A stretch of DNA of 64,000 nucleotides, taken from assembly GCF_014083865.1 (NCBI RefSeq), contig NZ_JACEFA010000005.1, forward strand, positions 62,001-126,000, in the 5' to 3' direction. This document shows positions 33,542-43,655 of this stretch, piece by piece (within the stretch, counting starts at the first letter, position 1; every line of letters begins with the position of its first letter). The translations under genes and the position numbers were made by a program. A model generated the notes under the pieces. That model saw only the letters and a program-made list of their open reading frames with translations. It did no database searches and was not told the origin of the DNA. This DNA comes from Paraliobacillus salinarum. GTDB taxonomy: Bacteria > Bacillota > Bacilli > Bacillales > Amphibacillaceae.

Positions 33542-34376
33542 TCAACTGCCACCACTTGTTATTCACCCAACTTTATGGTTTAGTTTAACCGTTTCGTTAT
33601 TGACTGGTACGATCATGGAATTCATCATCATTTTCTCGATTGTATGTATACATGAATCAGGGCATTTTGTTGCGGCCAAATTTTACAAGTGGAAAATAAG
33701 AAAGGTAATGCTATGGATGTTTGGGGGAGTGATGGAAACAGATGAATATGCAAATCGTCCCTTGCATGAAGAAATGGTCATAACATTAGCCGGTCCCTTT
33801 CAACATATAGGGATATTTTTTTTATTGCAATGGATCGAGCAACATGCTTTACTTTCAGATTCATTATTGAGTTTGGCTTATCAATATAATTGGACGATTT
33901 GCTTTTTTAATCTACTGCCTATTTTTCCTTTAGATGGTGGGAAGATTTTATTGACCATTTTATCTTTTCAATATCCATTTCGTAAAGCACATTCGATGAC
34001 AATCATTACATCCATCATGTTCTGCCTCTTTTTAGTAGCTTTCATGCTATATGAACAAACCGTAGCATTTAGTACATTATTATTATTTGCTTTTATCCTA
34101 TGGGAAAATCGATTAGAATGGAAACAACGCTTTTATGTGTTTATCCGTTTTTTATTGAATCGACAACAGACAAAGTATGCTAAACAAAAAAAGCGACCCA
34201 TTATAGTACCGACACAAACGAAATTAATTGATTTATTTAGTCAATTTCATAGAGGCTACCATCATGAGATCTATGTTCAGAATAGTTTACGTGTGAGGAA
34301 TGAAGAGCAATGCCTTTATACATATTTCATATTGAAAAAGTATTTAGCAACGGTTGAAGACGTGCGTGAAAATTAG
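33528..34376 (+). CDS. spoIVFB: SpoIVFB, intramembrane protease for pro-sigma-K
   Basis: About 282 residues; the start lies among TTG 33525, ATG 33528 and ATG 33531, and ATG 33528 is nine bases after AGGTGA. Site-2 zinc protease that cuts pro-sigma-K in the mother cell. The HEXXH motif is HESGH (42-46), with the third ligand Asp in NLLPIFPLDGGK. Several membrane helices make up the first 200 residues, and a C-terminal CBS-like cytoplasmic part follows (about 205-280). The inhibitory partner spoIVFA is immediately upstream and BofC, part of the same checkpoint, is at 44985-45554. Confidence 0.95.
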   Translation: MMLRNQLPPLVIHPTLWFSLTVSLLTGTIMEFIIIFSIVCIHESGHFVAAKFYKWKIRKVMLWMFGGVMETDEYANRPLHEEMVITLAGPFQHIGIFFLLQWIEQHALLSDSLLSLAYQYNWTICFFNLLPIFPLDGGKILLTILSFQYPFRKAHSMTIITSIMFCLFLVAFMLYEQTVAFSTLLLFAFILWENRLEWKQRFYVFIRFLLNRQQTKYAKQKKRPIIVPTQTKLIDLFSQFHRGYHHEIYVQNSLRVRNEEQCLYTYFILKKYLATVEDVREN

Positions 34377-34394
34377 TAGAAATGAGGTTTATCT

Positions 34395-35846
34395 GTGGTT
34401 TCCCTTTATATCTTTGATGAAACAACCGAAAAAATAGCCATAGCTATGGAGGACAATCAAGTAAAAGAACTGTTGATCGATCGTCCAGACCACCCGCAAC
34501 AAGTTGGCAATATTTACTTAGGAAAAGTAGAAAACATTGAAAAAGGCTTACAAGCAGCTTTTATTGATTTTGGGGCAGAAAAAAAAGGGTTTTTACAACG
34601 AAAAGAGCTGCCTTTTAGTCCAGACAAACGAATAGAATCCATTATAACAGAAGGACAAACATTGATCGTGCAAGTGATGAAAGATGCATATGAATCAAAA
34701 GGGGCCAAATTAACAGCTAATATTACTCTACCTGGCCAGCACCTCATTTATTTGCCATACGGAAGGCATGTTGTTGTTTCTAAAAAACTGTCTGCGTCAA
34801 TAATTGAATCTAAAAAAGTATTGCTCACTACACTGCGTGAAAAAGAGGAAGGAATCATTGTTCGGACAGCTGCTTCAGAGGTAGAAGACGACATACTTAA
34901 AACAGAATTTCTTCTTTTACAGGCTCAGATGAATCAATTATTCCATCAGGTTAAATTAAGCAAGGCTCCGTCTCTACTTTTTAATGATTCGGTTGCTGAT
35001 CGACTAATACGTAGCTACAAACTGGATGAGATTAAAGAGATCAATCTAGATAGTAGTTACCGTAGTAAGCAATTAAAAGAGCGGTATCCAACAATGGCAA
35101 AATGCATTAAGTATAAAAATGCACTAGAACAAGCTTTACCAACATCAATGGATCAACTGTACAAGCAATTACTTGATCCAACAGTAACTTTGCAAAATGG
35201 AATTACTATAACAATAGAAGAAACAGAGGCAATGGTTGTCATTGATGTGAACTCTGGAGGTTTTACTGATAGTTATCACCATGATAAAACTTATGTAAAA
35301 ACGAATATTATCGCAGCAAATGCTATTGCTAAACAAATTCGTTTACGTAATTTATCTGGTATTATTATCATTGATTTTATAAATATGAAATCTACTAAAG
35401 ACCAACCGAAATTAGTTCAGGCATTAAAAAAAGCCCTTAAGTCTGATCGTGCTCATTCTGTTATATACGGATTTACGAAGTTGGGTCTACTTGAGTTAAC
35501 GCGTAAGAGGGAAGCTCCTTCCATTGCTAAATTACTTGGTGAAACAGTCGAAACTAAAAAAATTAATTATTCCCCAATTTCTTTTGTGTTTAGTTTGGAA
35601 CGTACATTGTACCAATATCAATCAAATAATGTGGAGGCATTACTTATTCAAGTAGAACCAAAAGTAATTGAATTGTGGCACCAATATATCGATCATGAAA
35701 AGATAGAAGCGAATATTCATTTATCGATTTATTTTGAGCATTCAAAAGGCGTAAAAGGGTTTCACATTAAACGAGCAGGGACAGAACAATTAATTGATGA
35801 ATATATCGAAAAGAATAAGGATCGAGTTATTGACAAACTAGTTTGA
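34395..35846 (+). CDS. rng: Ribonuclease G/E family endoribonuclease
   Basis: 483 residues, GTG start with GAGGT upstream. Single-strand endoribonuclease for rRNA and mRNA processing. The S1 domain (about 36-120; GNIYLGKVENIEKGLQAAFI) and 5'-sensor are followed by the DNase I-like catalytic part with the two metal-binding Asp residues, Asp284 (VIDVNSGGF) and Asp327 (IIDFINM). The usual Zn-link (CPxCxG) after LTRKRE is missing: about 375-400 reads LLGETVETKKINYSPISF with no Cys. The family normally uses that site to build the dimer. B. subtilis lacks this enzyme; here it precedes rplU, and the rplU promoter lies in its last codons. Confidence 0.93.
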   Translation: MVSLYIFDETTEKIAIAMEDNQVKELLIDRPDHPQQVGNIYLGKVENIEKGLQAAFIDFGAEKKGFLQRKELPFSPDKRIESIITEGQTLIVQVMKDAYESKGAKLTANITLPGQHLIYLPYGRHVVVSKKLSASIIESKKVLLTTLREKEEGIIVRTAASEVEDDILKTEFLLLQAQMNQLFHQVKLSKAPSLLFNDSVADRLIRSYKLDEIKEINLDSSYRSKQLKERYPTMAKCIKYKNALEQALPTSMDQLYKQLLDPTVTLQNGITITIEETEAMVVIDVNSGGFTDSYHHDKTYVKTNIIAANAIAKQIRLRNLSGIIIIDFINMKSTKDQPKLVQALKKALKSDRAHSVIYGFTKLGLLELTRKREAPSIAKLLGETVETKKINYSPISFVFSLERTLYQYQSNNVEALLIQVEPKVIELWHQYIDHEKIEANIHLSIYFEHSKGVKGFHIKRAGTEQLIDEYIEKNKDRVIDKLV

Positions 35847-35857
35847 TTCATGATAAT
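35830..35857 (+). promoter_or_regulatory. Sigma-A promoter of the rplU operon
   Basis: Perfect TTGACA (35830-35835), 16-bp spacer, GATAAT (35852-35857). The -35 box overlaps the last codons of rng. Confidence 0.7.
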
Positions 35858-35861
35858 ATCA

Positions 35862-35950
35862 ATACGTTATTCATCGTAGCACCCGTTGCTACAACCGCAC
35901 AGAACAGGTAACATATAAGTTGTATTTTACAACACCTGTATGGCGAGTCT
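35862..35950 (+). ncRNA. Ribosomal protein L21 leader
   Basis: Structured leader of the rplU mRNA found in Bacillota. GTAGCA (35876-35881) pairs with TGCTAC (35887-35892). The conserved ACAACCGCACAGAACAGG block follows, then ACAGGT (35904-35909) with ACCTGT (35934-35939) and an inner GTTGT/ACAAC. It is thought to mediate autoregulation by L21. Boundaries are approximate. Confidence 0.82.
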
Positions 35951-35976
35951 GAGTTTTTGAAGGAGGTGCAGGTAGT

Positions 35977-36285
35977 ATGTACGCTATTATTGAAACTGGT
36001 GGTAAGCAAGTTAAAGTTGAAGAGGGACAAACAGTTTATGTTGAGAAATTAGAAGCAGAAGCTGGAGAAGCAGTAACTTTTGATAAAGTACTTTTCGTTA
36101 GTGGTGATGATGTAAAAGTCGGAGCTCCTTACGTTGAAGGTGCAACCGTTGCGGCGAAAGTTGAAAAGCAAGGTCGTCAAAAGAAAGTAACTGTATTCAA
36201 ATACAAACCTAAAAAGAACTACCACCGTAAACAAGGTCATCGTCAGCCATATACAAAAGTAACGATTGAAAAAATCAATGCGTAA
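35977..36285 (+). CDS. rplU: Ribosomal protein L21
   Basis: 102 residues, ATG after GAAGGAGGTGCAGG. Large-subunit protein that contacts L20 and 23S r[21 protein letters not shown] is the canonical start and the basic tail [19 protein letters not shown] is the rRNA-binding signature. First gene of rplU-prp-rpmA, preceded by its own leader RNA. Confidence 0.99.
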   Translation: MYAIIETGGKQVKVEEGQTVYVEKLEAEAGEAVTFDKVLFVSGDDVKVGAPYVEGATVAAKVEKQGRQKKVTVFKYKPKKNYHRKQGHRQPYTKVTIEKINA

Positions 36286-36296
36286 GGTTGACTCAT

Positions 36297-36629
36297 ATGA
36301 TTAAAGTTACGATTTATCGTAAATCGGATAAGAAAGTTTACGCTTTTGAGTTAAGCGGACATGCAGAAAGTGGTCCTGCTGGTCATGATTTAGTTTGTGC
36401 AGCAGTTTCAGCCGTTTCGTTTGGGTCCGTAAATGCTGTAATAAAGCTTTGTGAGATTGAGCCAATTATTGGCCAAGGTGGCGAAGGTGGATATCTACAT
36501 GTCGAGCTTCCTGAAAAGTTAACGACAGAGACACGCAGACGTGCTGAGTTGTTACTTGAAGGAATGATTGTATCATTAGAAACCATCGAACGTGATTATG
36601 GTCGATATATTACCATCTCTGAAAAATAA
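36297..36629 (+). CDS. prp: Ribosomal-processing cysteine protease Prp
   Basis: 110 residues from ATG 36297 (AAGG upstream; TTG 36288 is an alternative). Prp (YsxB) cuts the N-terminal extension of ribosomal protein L27 in Bacillota. The catalytic His22 and Cys34 are visible in [19 protein letters not shown]. The gene lies between rplU and rpmA as in all species with an extended L27, and the L27 downstream carries the matching cleavage site. Confidence 0.96.
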   Translation: MIKVTIYRKSDKKVYAFELSGHAESGPAGHDLVCAAVSAVSFGSVNAVIKLCEIEPIIGQGGEGGYLHVELPEKLTTETRRRAELLLEGMIVSLETIERDYGRYITISEK

Positions 36630-36643
36630 GGAGGTGCAAACCA

Positions 36644-36940
36644 ATGCTACGTTTAGATTTGCAATTTTTCGCATCTAAAAAAGGTGTGGGTAGTACAAAG
36701 AACGGTCGTGATTCAGAGTCAAAACGTCTAGGCGCGAAACGTGCTGATGGGCAATTTGTTTCTGGTGGATCTATTCTTTACCGTCAACGCGGAACAAAAG
36801 TATATCCAGGCGTCAATGTAGGACGTGGTGGAGACGATACGCTTTACGCTAAAACAGACGGTGTTGTTCGCTTTGAACGTGTTGGACGTAACCGTAAAAA
36901 AGTGAGCGTATATCCATTGCCAGAAACACAAGAAGCATAA
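36644..36940 (+). CDS. rpmA: Ribosomal protein L27 with N-terminal extension
   Basis: 98 residues, ATG after AAGGAGGTGCAAACC. L27 reaches the peptidyl transferase centre with its N terminus, so the extension MLRLDLQFF must be removed before [15 protein letters not shown]; Prp encoded upstream does this. The rest is standard L27 ([20 protein letters not shown]). A long terminator follows. Confidence 0.99.
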   Translation: MLRLDLQFFASKKGVGSTKNGRDSESKRLGAKRADGQFVSGGSILYRQRGTKVYPGVNVGRGGDDTLYAKTDGVVRFERVGRNRKKVSVYPLPETQEA

Positions 36941-36965
36941 TATTCACAAACGATTTTGTGATAAA

Positions 36966-37010
36966 AAAGAAACCAAACTATTCTATATTTGAATAGTTTG
37001 GTTTCTTTGT
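36966..37010 (+). terminator. Terminator of rplU-prp-rpmA
   Basis: A perfect 18-bp stem: arms 36966-36983 and 36991-37008, loop of seven, T-rich tail. Confidence 0.9.
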
Positions 37011-37046
37011 TTTTTATCCAATACAATTATAGGCGATATATTTTCT

Positions 37047-37074
37047 TTTAACAAACACCTATTTTTGCTATACT
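37047..37074 (+). promoter_or_regulatory. Possible promoter of spo0B-obg
   Basis: TTTAAC (37047-37052), 16-bp spacer, TATACT (37069-37074), about 30 bp before the spo0B start. Confidence 0.45.
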
Positions 37075-37105
37075 TTTAATAATGCAGGATAAGGTGGTGT
37101 AACCT

Positions 37106-37633
37106 ATGGATGAACAAGAAGTAATGAAACTATTGCGTCACTATCGTCATGATTGGATGAATGAGTTACAAATTATTTTAGGGTATGCGCAAATGGGTAA
37201 ATTAGATAAAGTGGAAGAAAAGATAAAAAGTTCAGTGGAAATAGCAGAAAAAGAACGTGAATTACAACGCCTACCACTACCAAAGACAGCATTACGAATT
37301 ATACAATTAAAATGTTATTATGAAAACTTTCGAATAGATTTTTTAATTCAGCAAGAAGGAACAATTTCTGCTGATGATGATCAGCTAGTTACTCAATTGG
37401 ATCAACTAATGAATTATTTTGTTGAACATAGTATCAAAACAACACTTTATCATGGTACAATAAAACTTCATCAAGCGAAGGATAGCCAATTACAGCTGTC
37501 TTTTGATATCAGTGATGAATTTCTTGAAAGAGAAAACTTGTTAAAAAAAATATCAAAAATCGATCACTCTATGGTGATGGAAAAGCGTTCATATAAAGAA
37601 GATTACATAAATTTTTTATGGACAGTAAATTGA
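37106..37633 (+). CDS. spo0B: Sporulation phosphotransferase Spo0B
   Basis: 175 residues, ATG after AAGGTGG. Phosphorelay protein that passes phosphate from Spo0F to Spo0A. The helical hairpin carries the phospho-acceptor His15 in LLRHYRHDWMNELQIILGYAQMG. The C-terminal domain (about 80-175) resembles a degenerate kinase ATPase domain without the nucleotide motifs. Slightly shorter than in B. subtilis. obg starts 12 bp after the stop, the conserved spo0B-obg pair. Confidence 0.95.
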   Translation: MDEQEVMKLLRHYRHDWMNELQIILGYAQMGKLDKVEEKIKSSVEIAEKERELQRLPLPKTALRIIQLKCYYENFRIDFLIQQEGTISADDDQLVTQLDQLMNYFVEHSIKTTLYHGTIKLHQAKDSQLQLSFDISDEFLERENLLKKISKIDHSMVMEKRSYKEDYINFLWTVN

Positions 37634-38926
<1,293 letters not shown>

Positions 38927-38991
38927 ATAAATGGCCGAATGTTAAACATTGATCAATCTTCGGTCTTTAACAGTAAAGGGGAATGTTTAGC

Positions 38992-39441
38992 ATGCAAGAA
39001 AAAGAAGATACCTTTTATCTCATTCGAAGTGATTTTCTCCCAGAATCGATGCGCAAAACACTTGAAGCAAAACAGTTACTAGACAGAGGTAAAGTAAACT
39101 CTGTCTATGAGGCTGTTAAGCAAGTCGATTTATCGAGGAGCGCTTTTTATAAATATCGTGATGCAGTATTCCCTTTTAAAACAGTTGTTCAAGAGCGTAT
39201 TATTACATTATTTATCCATCTTGAAGATCAAGCAGGTGCGTTATCCAAGTTATTAACCACAGTAGCTGGGGCCGGAGGAAATATACTAACGATTCATCAG
39301 ACCATACCAATACAGGATAAAGCAAACGTAACACTTTCACTAGACGTACAACAAATGCAAGTTCCCATTGAACAACTTATGAAAAAGATAAAAGAGCTTT
39401 CATTTATAGAGAAAATCGAAATTGTAAGCTCAGGTGCGTAA
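38992..39441 (+). CDS. pheB: ACT domain protein PheB
   Basis: 149 residues; ATG 38992 lies nine bases after AAAGGGGA, whereas ATG 38983 is too close. Small protein with an N-terminal helical part ([20 protein letters not shown]) resembling a DNA-binding fold and a C-terminal ACT domain (about 68-145; [20 protein letters not shown]) that would bind an amino acid, probably phenylalanine. It lies between obg and pheA, the conserved order in Bacillus. The exact role is unproven in the family. Confidence 0.93.
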   Translation: MQEKEDTFYLIRSDFLPESMRKTLEAKQLLDRGKVNSVYEAVKQVDLSRSAFYKYRDAVFPFKTVVQERIITLFIHLEDQAGALSKLLTTVAGAGGNILTIHQTIPIQDKANVTLSLDVQQMQVPIEQLMKKIKELSFIEKIEIVSSGA

Positions 39442-39453
39442 GGGGGAAAAGAA

Positions 39454-40308
39454 ATGACAGAACGAATTGGTTATTTAGGACCGAAAGGCACATTTACGAA
39501 AGCAGCAGTAGATGCTATTTTCAATGGGGAAGATAAACAAGCTTATCGGACCATTCCAGAATGTATTGATGCGGTAAAACAAGGATATGTCACTTTTGGT
39601 GTATTACCATTAGAGAATGCACTTGAAGGTACTGTGAATTTAACAATAGATTATTTAATCCAATATAAGATGTTAAAAATAGTTAGTGAAGTCGTTGTTC
39701 CTATTTATCAGCATTTAATGGTACACCCAGCTAATAAACAAGCATGGAAGAACATTTCGACTGTCTATTCACATCCTCATGCGCTTGCGCAGTGTCATCG
39801 CTTCTTACATAATGATATGAGGCATGTTACAGCAGAAACGTTTACTTCGACTGGAGCAGCAGCAAAATATGTGAGCGAACATCCAGAGCTTCAGATTGGT
39901 GCGATTGCCAATGAATTAGCTGCCAAGGAGTATGGATTGGAAATTGTGAAACCAGACATTCATGACTTCTCTAACAATCATACGAGATTCGTTGTTTTAC
40001 ACAAAAACGATAACGCGATACGATCCAAGCGATTAAAAGAATCTGGTTTTAAGACGACATTAATGATTGCTTTACCTACAGATCATGCTGGTGCACTTCA
40101 CCAAGTCTTATCGGCTTTTGCTTGGAGGAATATTAATTTATCTAAAATTGAATCAAGGCCAATGAAAACAGGGTTAGGCAATTATTATTTCTTGATTGAT
40201 ATTGAACAAAAAATGGATGACATTTTAATACCGAACACGATCTTAGAGCTTGAAGCACTTGGTTGTTCTGTAGAAGTACTCGGGAGCTATCCGTATTATC
40301 TTTATTAA
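39454..40308 (+). CDS. pheA: Prephenate dehydratase
   Basis: 284 residues, ATG after AAGGGGGAAAAGAA. Converts prephenate to phenylpyruvate in phenylalanine synthesis. The PDT domain (about 1-180) has GYLGPKGTFT, GVLPLENALEGTVN and the catalytic NNHTRFVVL. The regulatory ACT domain (about 198-275) includes the ESRP motif in LSKIESRPMKT, which binds Phe. No chorismate mutase is fused, as is usual for Bacillota. It ends the spo0B-obg-pheB-pheA group before a terminator. Confidence 0.98.
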   Translation: MTERIGYLGPKGTFTKAAVDAIFNGEDKQAYRTIPECIDAVKQGYVTFGVLPLENALEGTVNLTIDYLIQYKMLKIVSEVVVPIYQHLMVHPANKQAWKNISTVYSHPHALAQCHRFLHNDMRHVTAETFTSTGAAAKYVSEHPELQIGAIANELAAKEYGLEIVKPDIHDFSNNHTRFVVLHKNDNAIRSKRLKESGFKTTLMIALPTDHAGALHQVLSAFAWRNINLSKIESRPMKTGLGNYYFLIDIEQKMDDILIPNTILELEALGCSVEVLGSYPYYLY

Positions 40309-40344
40309 AAATAATTTAGCGAATATAGCATAAAACATTTAAAT

Positions 40345-40388
40345 AAAATCGCCATTGAATGAATATAATCAATCAACGGCGATTTTTT
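40345..40388 (+). terminator. Terminator of pheA
   Basis: AAAATCGCC (40345-40353) pairs with GGCGATTTT (40378-40386), with further pairing inside; the T-run reaches 40388. Confidence 0.85.
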
Positions 40389-40475
40389 ATTTGTCTTAAA
40401 AAATAAGGAATGATACGGCTCTATACTAAATGTGATAGCAAATGCTATTCTTTCAACGCTGGAAAAAGAGAAAAA

Positions 40476-40579
40476 GGCTAATTCGAACAAAAGGAAAGAA
40501 AATCAGGTGATGAATGATCGAATTAATGGCTGATTCGAACAAAAGGGAAGAAAACCAAGTACTGGATGACCAAATTATA
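40476..40579. repeat. Two-copy 52-bp direct repeat in the pheA-safA gap
   Basis: Copies at 40476-40527 and 40528-40579 start GGCTAATTCGAACAAAAGG and GGCTGATTCGAACAAAAGG and agree at about 41 of 52 positions. The first copy has TAATTCGA near its start and TCGAATTA near its end, an 8-bp dyad over 31 bases. The unit length equals that of the array at 927-1238, though the sequences differ. The rest of the gap 40389-40781 is AT-rich with nothing else I recognise. Confidence 0.7.
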
Positions 40580-40781
40580 AGTTCTTTAAAACCATTGTAG
40601 CAAAAAACAAATTATGAGTGTTTATAAACTTTATTAAATGAACATTCGTGTAATAACATCTATATCCTATATTTTTTTGAGAAAATTAATCAACTTTTTA
40701 GGGCATTCGCATATCTTGTTAATGAATTAGACTACTAACTATTTTGTTTTACTGATTAAAATAAAGGAAGGAGTTACAATA

Positions 40782-41807
40782 TTGAAAATTCATATCGTAC
40801 AAAAAGGGGATACTCTTTGGAAGCTTGCTGAAAAATATGATGTAGATTTTGAAGCGTTAAAACAAATGAATGCGCAATTAGCAAATCCGGGTATGATTAT
40901 GCCGGGAATGAAGATTAAAATCCCTTCTTCTAACAACCAAGTACAAAAACAACCAACGATGGATAAAACTATACACCCTTATAAGAATACGTCACCAAAA
41001 GCAATGCCGGTTGTAAAAGAGGATGATAAAAAAACAGCACCAGTAGTAAAGAAAGAAATGCCAAAGCCTACTCCTAAAAAAGAGGTGCCGATGCAACCAG
41101 TTCAACCAATTCAAATGCCTAGCCTACCTGACTTTTACTCAAACCAATATAATATTGATGTAGATATAGAGGATAATGATACCGAGATCAACCAGTATGC
41201 TTTTCATCATCAAATGAATCAACAACCAGCCCAGCAACAGCCTGTACAACAACCAGTTCAAAAGCCTGTACAACAGCCAATGATGCCTATATGTTATATG
41301 ATGCCACCATGTATGCCGATGTATCCTATGCCACACCCTCAACCAATCATGTACCCAATGCATGCGACGCCAAATCAATGTGATCACCCTGTAGATCCAT
41401 GTGAAACTTTCCAATCACCGCAGCAATGGATGCATAATCAAGAACCTACGATGCCATCCTTTTATCAAGGTGAAGAACAAATGGAATCTTCAAGTGTAGA
41501 GATGCCGCCATTACCTAATCAATCGATGGCAATGCAACAACCGAGTCAGCAAATGCCATATGGTGATTGGTCACAAAACATGCAACAAGCTCCAATGTGG
41601 TCGCCTCAGCAACAGAGTCCAATGCAACAAGCGCCTTACATGGGAGAGCAAGGGCCAGGTATGCCACACCAAATGATGCATCATCCGCCTTATCAACCAA
41701 TGCCGTTTCAACAACCTGGAATGCCAATGCCGAATCAAGGAAATATAAATCCGTATCAGCAACAAAGCGTATATCCTTACCGTGAGAGTTGCGAGGAAAA
41801 TGAGTAA
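40782..41807 (+). CDS. safA: SafA-like spore morphogenetic protein, LysM
   Basis: 341 residues, TTG start after AAGGAAGGAGTTACAATA. Coat protein that links the inner coat to the cortex and binds SpoVID. The N-terminal LysM domain (about 1-47; HIVQKGDTLWKLAEKYDVDF to GMKIKIPSS) should bind cortex peptidoglycan. A Lys/Pro linker follows. The C-terminal two thirds are low-complexity, rich in Gln, Pro and Met (QQPVQQPVQKPVQQPMMPIC), as in other SafA proteins. B. subtilis safA also lies before the yebC-bofC-ruvA region. The 5' gap contains GCATAT near 40709, a sigma-E-like -35, but no convincing -10. It overlaps the next gene by eight bases. Confidence 0.87.
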   Translation: MKIHIVQKGDTLWKLAEKYDVDFEALKQMNAQLANPGMIMPGMKIKIPSSNNQVQKQPTMDKTIHPYKNTSPKAMPVVKEDDKKTAPVVKKEMPKPTPKKEVPMQPVQPIQMPSLPDFYSNQYNIDVDIEDNDTEINQYAFHHQMNQQPAQQQPVQQPVQKPVQQPMMPICYMMPPCMPMYPMPHPQPIMYPMHATPNQCDHPVDPCETFQSPQQWMHNQEPTMPSFYQGEEQMESSSVEMPPLPNQSMAMQQPSQQMPYGDWSQNMQQAPMWSPQQQSPMQQAPYMGEQGPGMPHQMMHHPPYQPMPFQQPGMPMPNQGNINPYQQQSVYPYRESCEENE

Positions 41808-42756
41808 CAACGGAAAAGACGATTCAATCTTGAATCGTCTTGTTGTTTTTTTAAAAGATGAAGCATGTTTATCCATTCAATCAATTAACTTGATAAAGCC
41901 AACTATTTATTTCATCATCGATCAACATAATCAGCAATTCATTTTAAAGGGATATCGAAAAAATGAAACAATTGATAAGCAATTAGAATTGTTTAATCAA
42001 TTAGATGCATCCTTTGTCATACCATTTTGTGCTTTTCCAAATAAAAAGCAATACCTTTTATGGGAAGGATACTATTGGACATTACAGAAATATTGTTCGG
42101 GAAGAAAATTGAATTTTAATAATAAAAAGGACAGAGATGATGCTTGGAAAACAATGAAACAATTTCACAACCAAACAAATGAACTAAATCTGACAAGGAA
42201 GTCTAGATCAACTGATTTTATATCAAAGTGGCAGGGTAGATTAGATAAATGGAAACAGTCAAAAGAGTTAATTAATTACCTAGGATTTCCTATTCTTTAT
42301 GATGAAATAGAGGAACAGTTACTGCATAGTATAGATGCGTTTCTATCTATTAATCAGCCAGCGATTGAAGAAAACCCACTATATCAAACAAATTGGATTC
42401 ACGGAGATGTTGCTTCTCATAATTTTTTGAGAGATAATAAAGGTAACGTATACTTAATTGATTTCGACTTATTGTCAGCATCTCCTAGCATTTATGATGA
42501 GATACAACTCGGACAACGTTATTTACCTTACATTGGGCATGATTTTAATCAACTAGCTGATTATATAGAACCAGGAAGTACACAAGCGTATCAGCTTTTT
42601 CGTGTTGCTTTAACGATTCCTGCTGATTTTGTCAGGGAATGGTGGTATTTTGTTGTTAAAACGAATGAGTTAACTAAAATCTCACATTTTTTAATTGATT
42701 TTCAGTTAAGTTGGGAGGAAAGAAAGCAATTTGTTAGAAAGATAAACAAAACATGA
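41800..42756 (+). CDS. Coat-associated phosphotransferase, CotS/APH-like
   Basis: About 318 residues. ATG 41800 overlaps the safA stop and is preceded by GCGAGG; GTG 41782 is an alternative. Aminoglycoside phosphotransferase-like fold: the catalytic loop reads WIHGDVASHNFL with HGD and Asn retained, and YLIDFDLL gives the metal-binding Asp. Unlike YsxE in this window, the kinase residues look intact. Overlap with safA suggests a spore coat role similar to CotH/CotS-type kinases or YutH; this is inference from context. The substrate is unknown. Confidence 0.78.
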   Translation: MSNNGKDDSILNRLVVFLKDEACLSIQSINLIKPTIYFIIDQHNQQFILKGYRKNETIDKQLELFNQLDASFVIPFCAFPNKKQYLLWEGYYWTLQKYCSGRKLNFNNKKDRDDAWKTMKQFHNQTNELNLTRKSRSTDFISKWQGRLDKWKQSKELINYLGFPILYDEIEEQLLHSIDAFLSINQPAIEENPLYQTNWIHGDVASHNFLRDNKGNVYLIDFDLLSASPSIYDEIQLGQRYLPYIGHDFNQLADYIEPGSTQAYQLFRVALTIPADFVREWWYFVVKTNELTKISHFLIDFQLSWEERKQFVRKINKT

Positions 42757-42786
42757 TTTAGTTAAATGTGAAAAGGGGTAAAACAA

Positions 42787-43530
42787 ATGCAAGAAATAGC
42801 AGACAAACTCGTAAAATGGCTACAGCAACAACTACAATTAACTGGTATGAAAGGACTGGTCGTTGGCGTCAGTGGGGGGATTGATTCAGCGGTCGTAGCT
42901 AATTTAATTAAACGTGCAGCTCCGAATGCTTCACTTGGGGTTATGATGCCGTGTAATAGTGATCCACAAGACCTCATCCATGCACAAAGTGTGGTTGATG
43001 CTGCTGGAATTGATCATTTGACAATTGACGTCACAAAGTCACATGCAGTCATGCTAGAAGAGGTTAAAGAGCAACTAACAAAATCGAATATGTTTCATGA
43101 GGAAAACTATCGTCTGACTGATGCAAATTTACGTGCTCGCTTGCGAATGAGTGCGTTGTATAGTGTAGCATCCAATCACAATTACTTAGTAGTGGGGACA
43201 GATAACGCGGCAGAATGGTTTACTGGTTATTTTACAAAATATGGAGATGGCGGTGTTGATTTAGGTCCTTTAATTCATCTGACTAAAGGAGAGGTAAAGG
43301 AGCTAGCACACTATCTTAAAGTTCCAGTTGAAGTGATTGACAAGCAACCTAGTGCCGGACTTTGGGAAGGTCAGACAGATGAGAATGAAATGGGAACAAG
43401 TTATGACATGATAGATAATTATTTAAAAGGAAATCAAATCCCTGAAAAGGATAAGGAAATTATTGAGCAATTGCATAATAGAAGTGCTCACAAACGACAA
43501 TTACCAAAAACACCGGAAGATTTTAGTTAG
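42787..43530 (+). CDS. nadE: NH3-dependent NAD synthetase
   Basis: 247 residues, ATG after AAAAGGGGTAAAACAA. Amidates deamido-NAD with ammonia in the last step of NAD synthesis. The ATP-pyrophosphatase P-loop VGVSGGIDSAVVAN is at about residues 23-36, and GTDNAAEWFTGYFTKYGDGGVDL is the NAD-binding segment. No glutaminase domain is present, so free ammonia is the donor. The first ten genes around it are spore or information genes, so there is no NAD operon here; a weak terminator follows. Confidence 0.96.
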   Translation: MQEIADKLVKWLQQQLQLTGMKGLVVGVSGGIDSAVVANLIKRAAPNASLGVMMPCNSDPQDLIHAQSVVDAAGIDHLTIDVTKSHAVMLEEVKEQLTKSNMFHEENYRLTDANLRARLRMSALYSVASNHNYLVVGTDNAAEWFTGYFTKYGDGGVDLGPLIHLTKGEVKELAHYLKVPVEVIDKQPSAGLWEGQTDENEMGTSYDMIDNYLKGNQIPEKDKEIIEQLHNRSAHKRQLPKTPEDFS

Positions 43531-43537
43531 AAAATCG

Positions 43538-43570
43538 AGAAACCTCTTTGTAGATTAAAGGGGTTTCTTA
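43538..43570 (+). terminator. Terminator of nadE
   Basis: AGAAACCTCTTT (43538-43549) pairs with AAAGGGGTTTCT (43557-43568) with one wobble; the T-run is short. Confidence 0.65.
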
Positions 43571-43655
43571 TTGATTTATCGCTTTATTTTTTCGCTAGTG
43601 ATAGATGTGTTATAGTTTTAACCAATGATGATTTGTCAGAAAGGAGTTCATAAAA

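Noticed and set aside
41139-41414. Minus-strand frame of 91 codons in safA
   Set aside because: Trp/His-rich low-complexity complement of the Gln/Pro/Met-rich coat protein; an artefact of composition.
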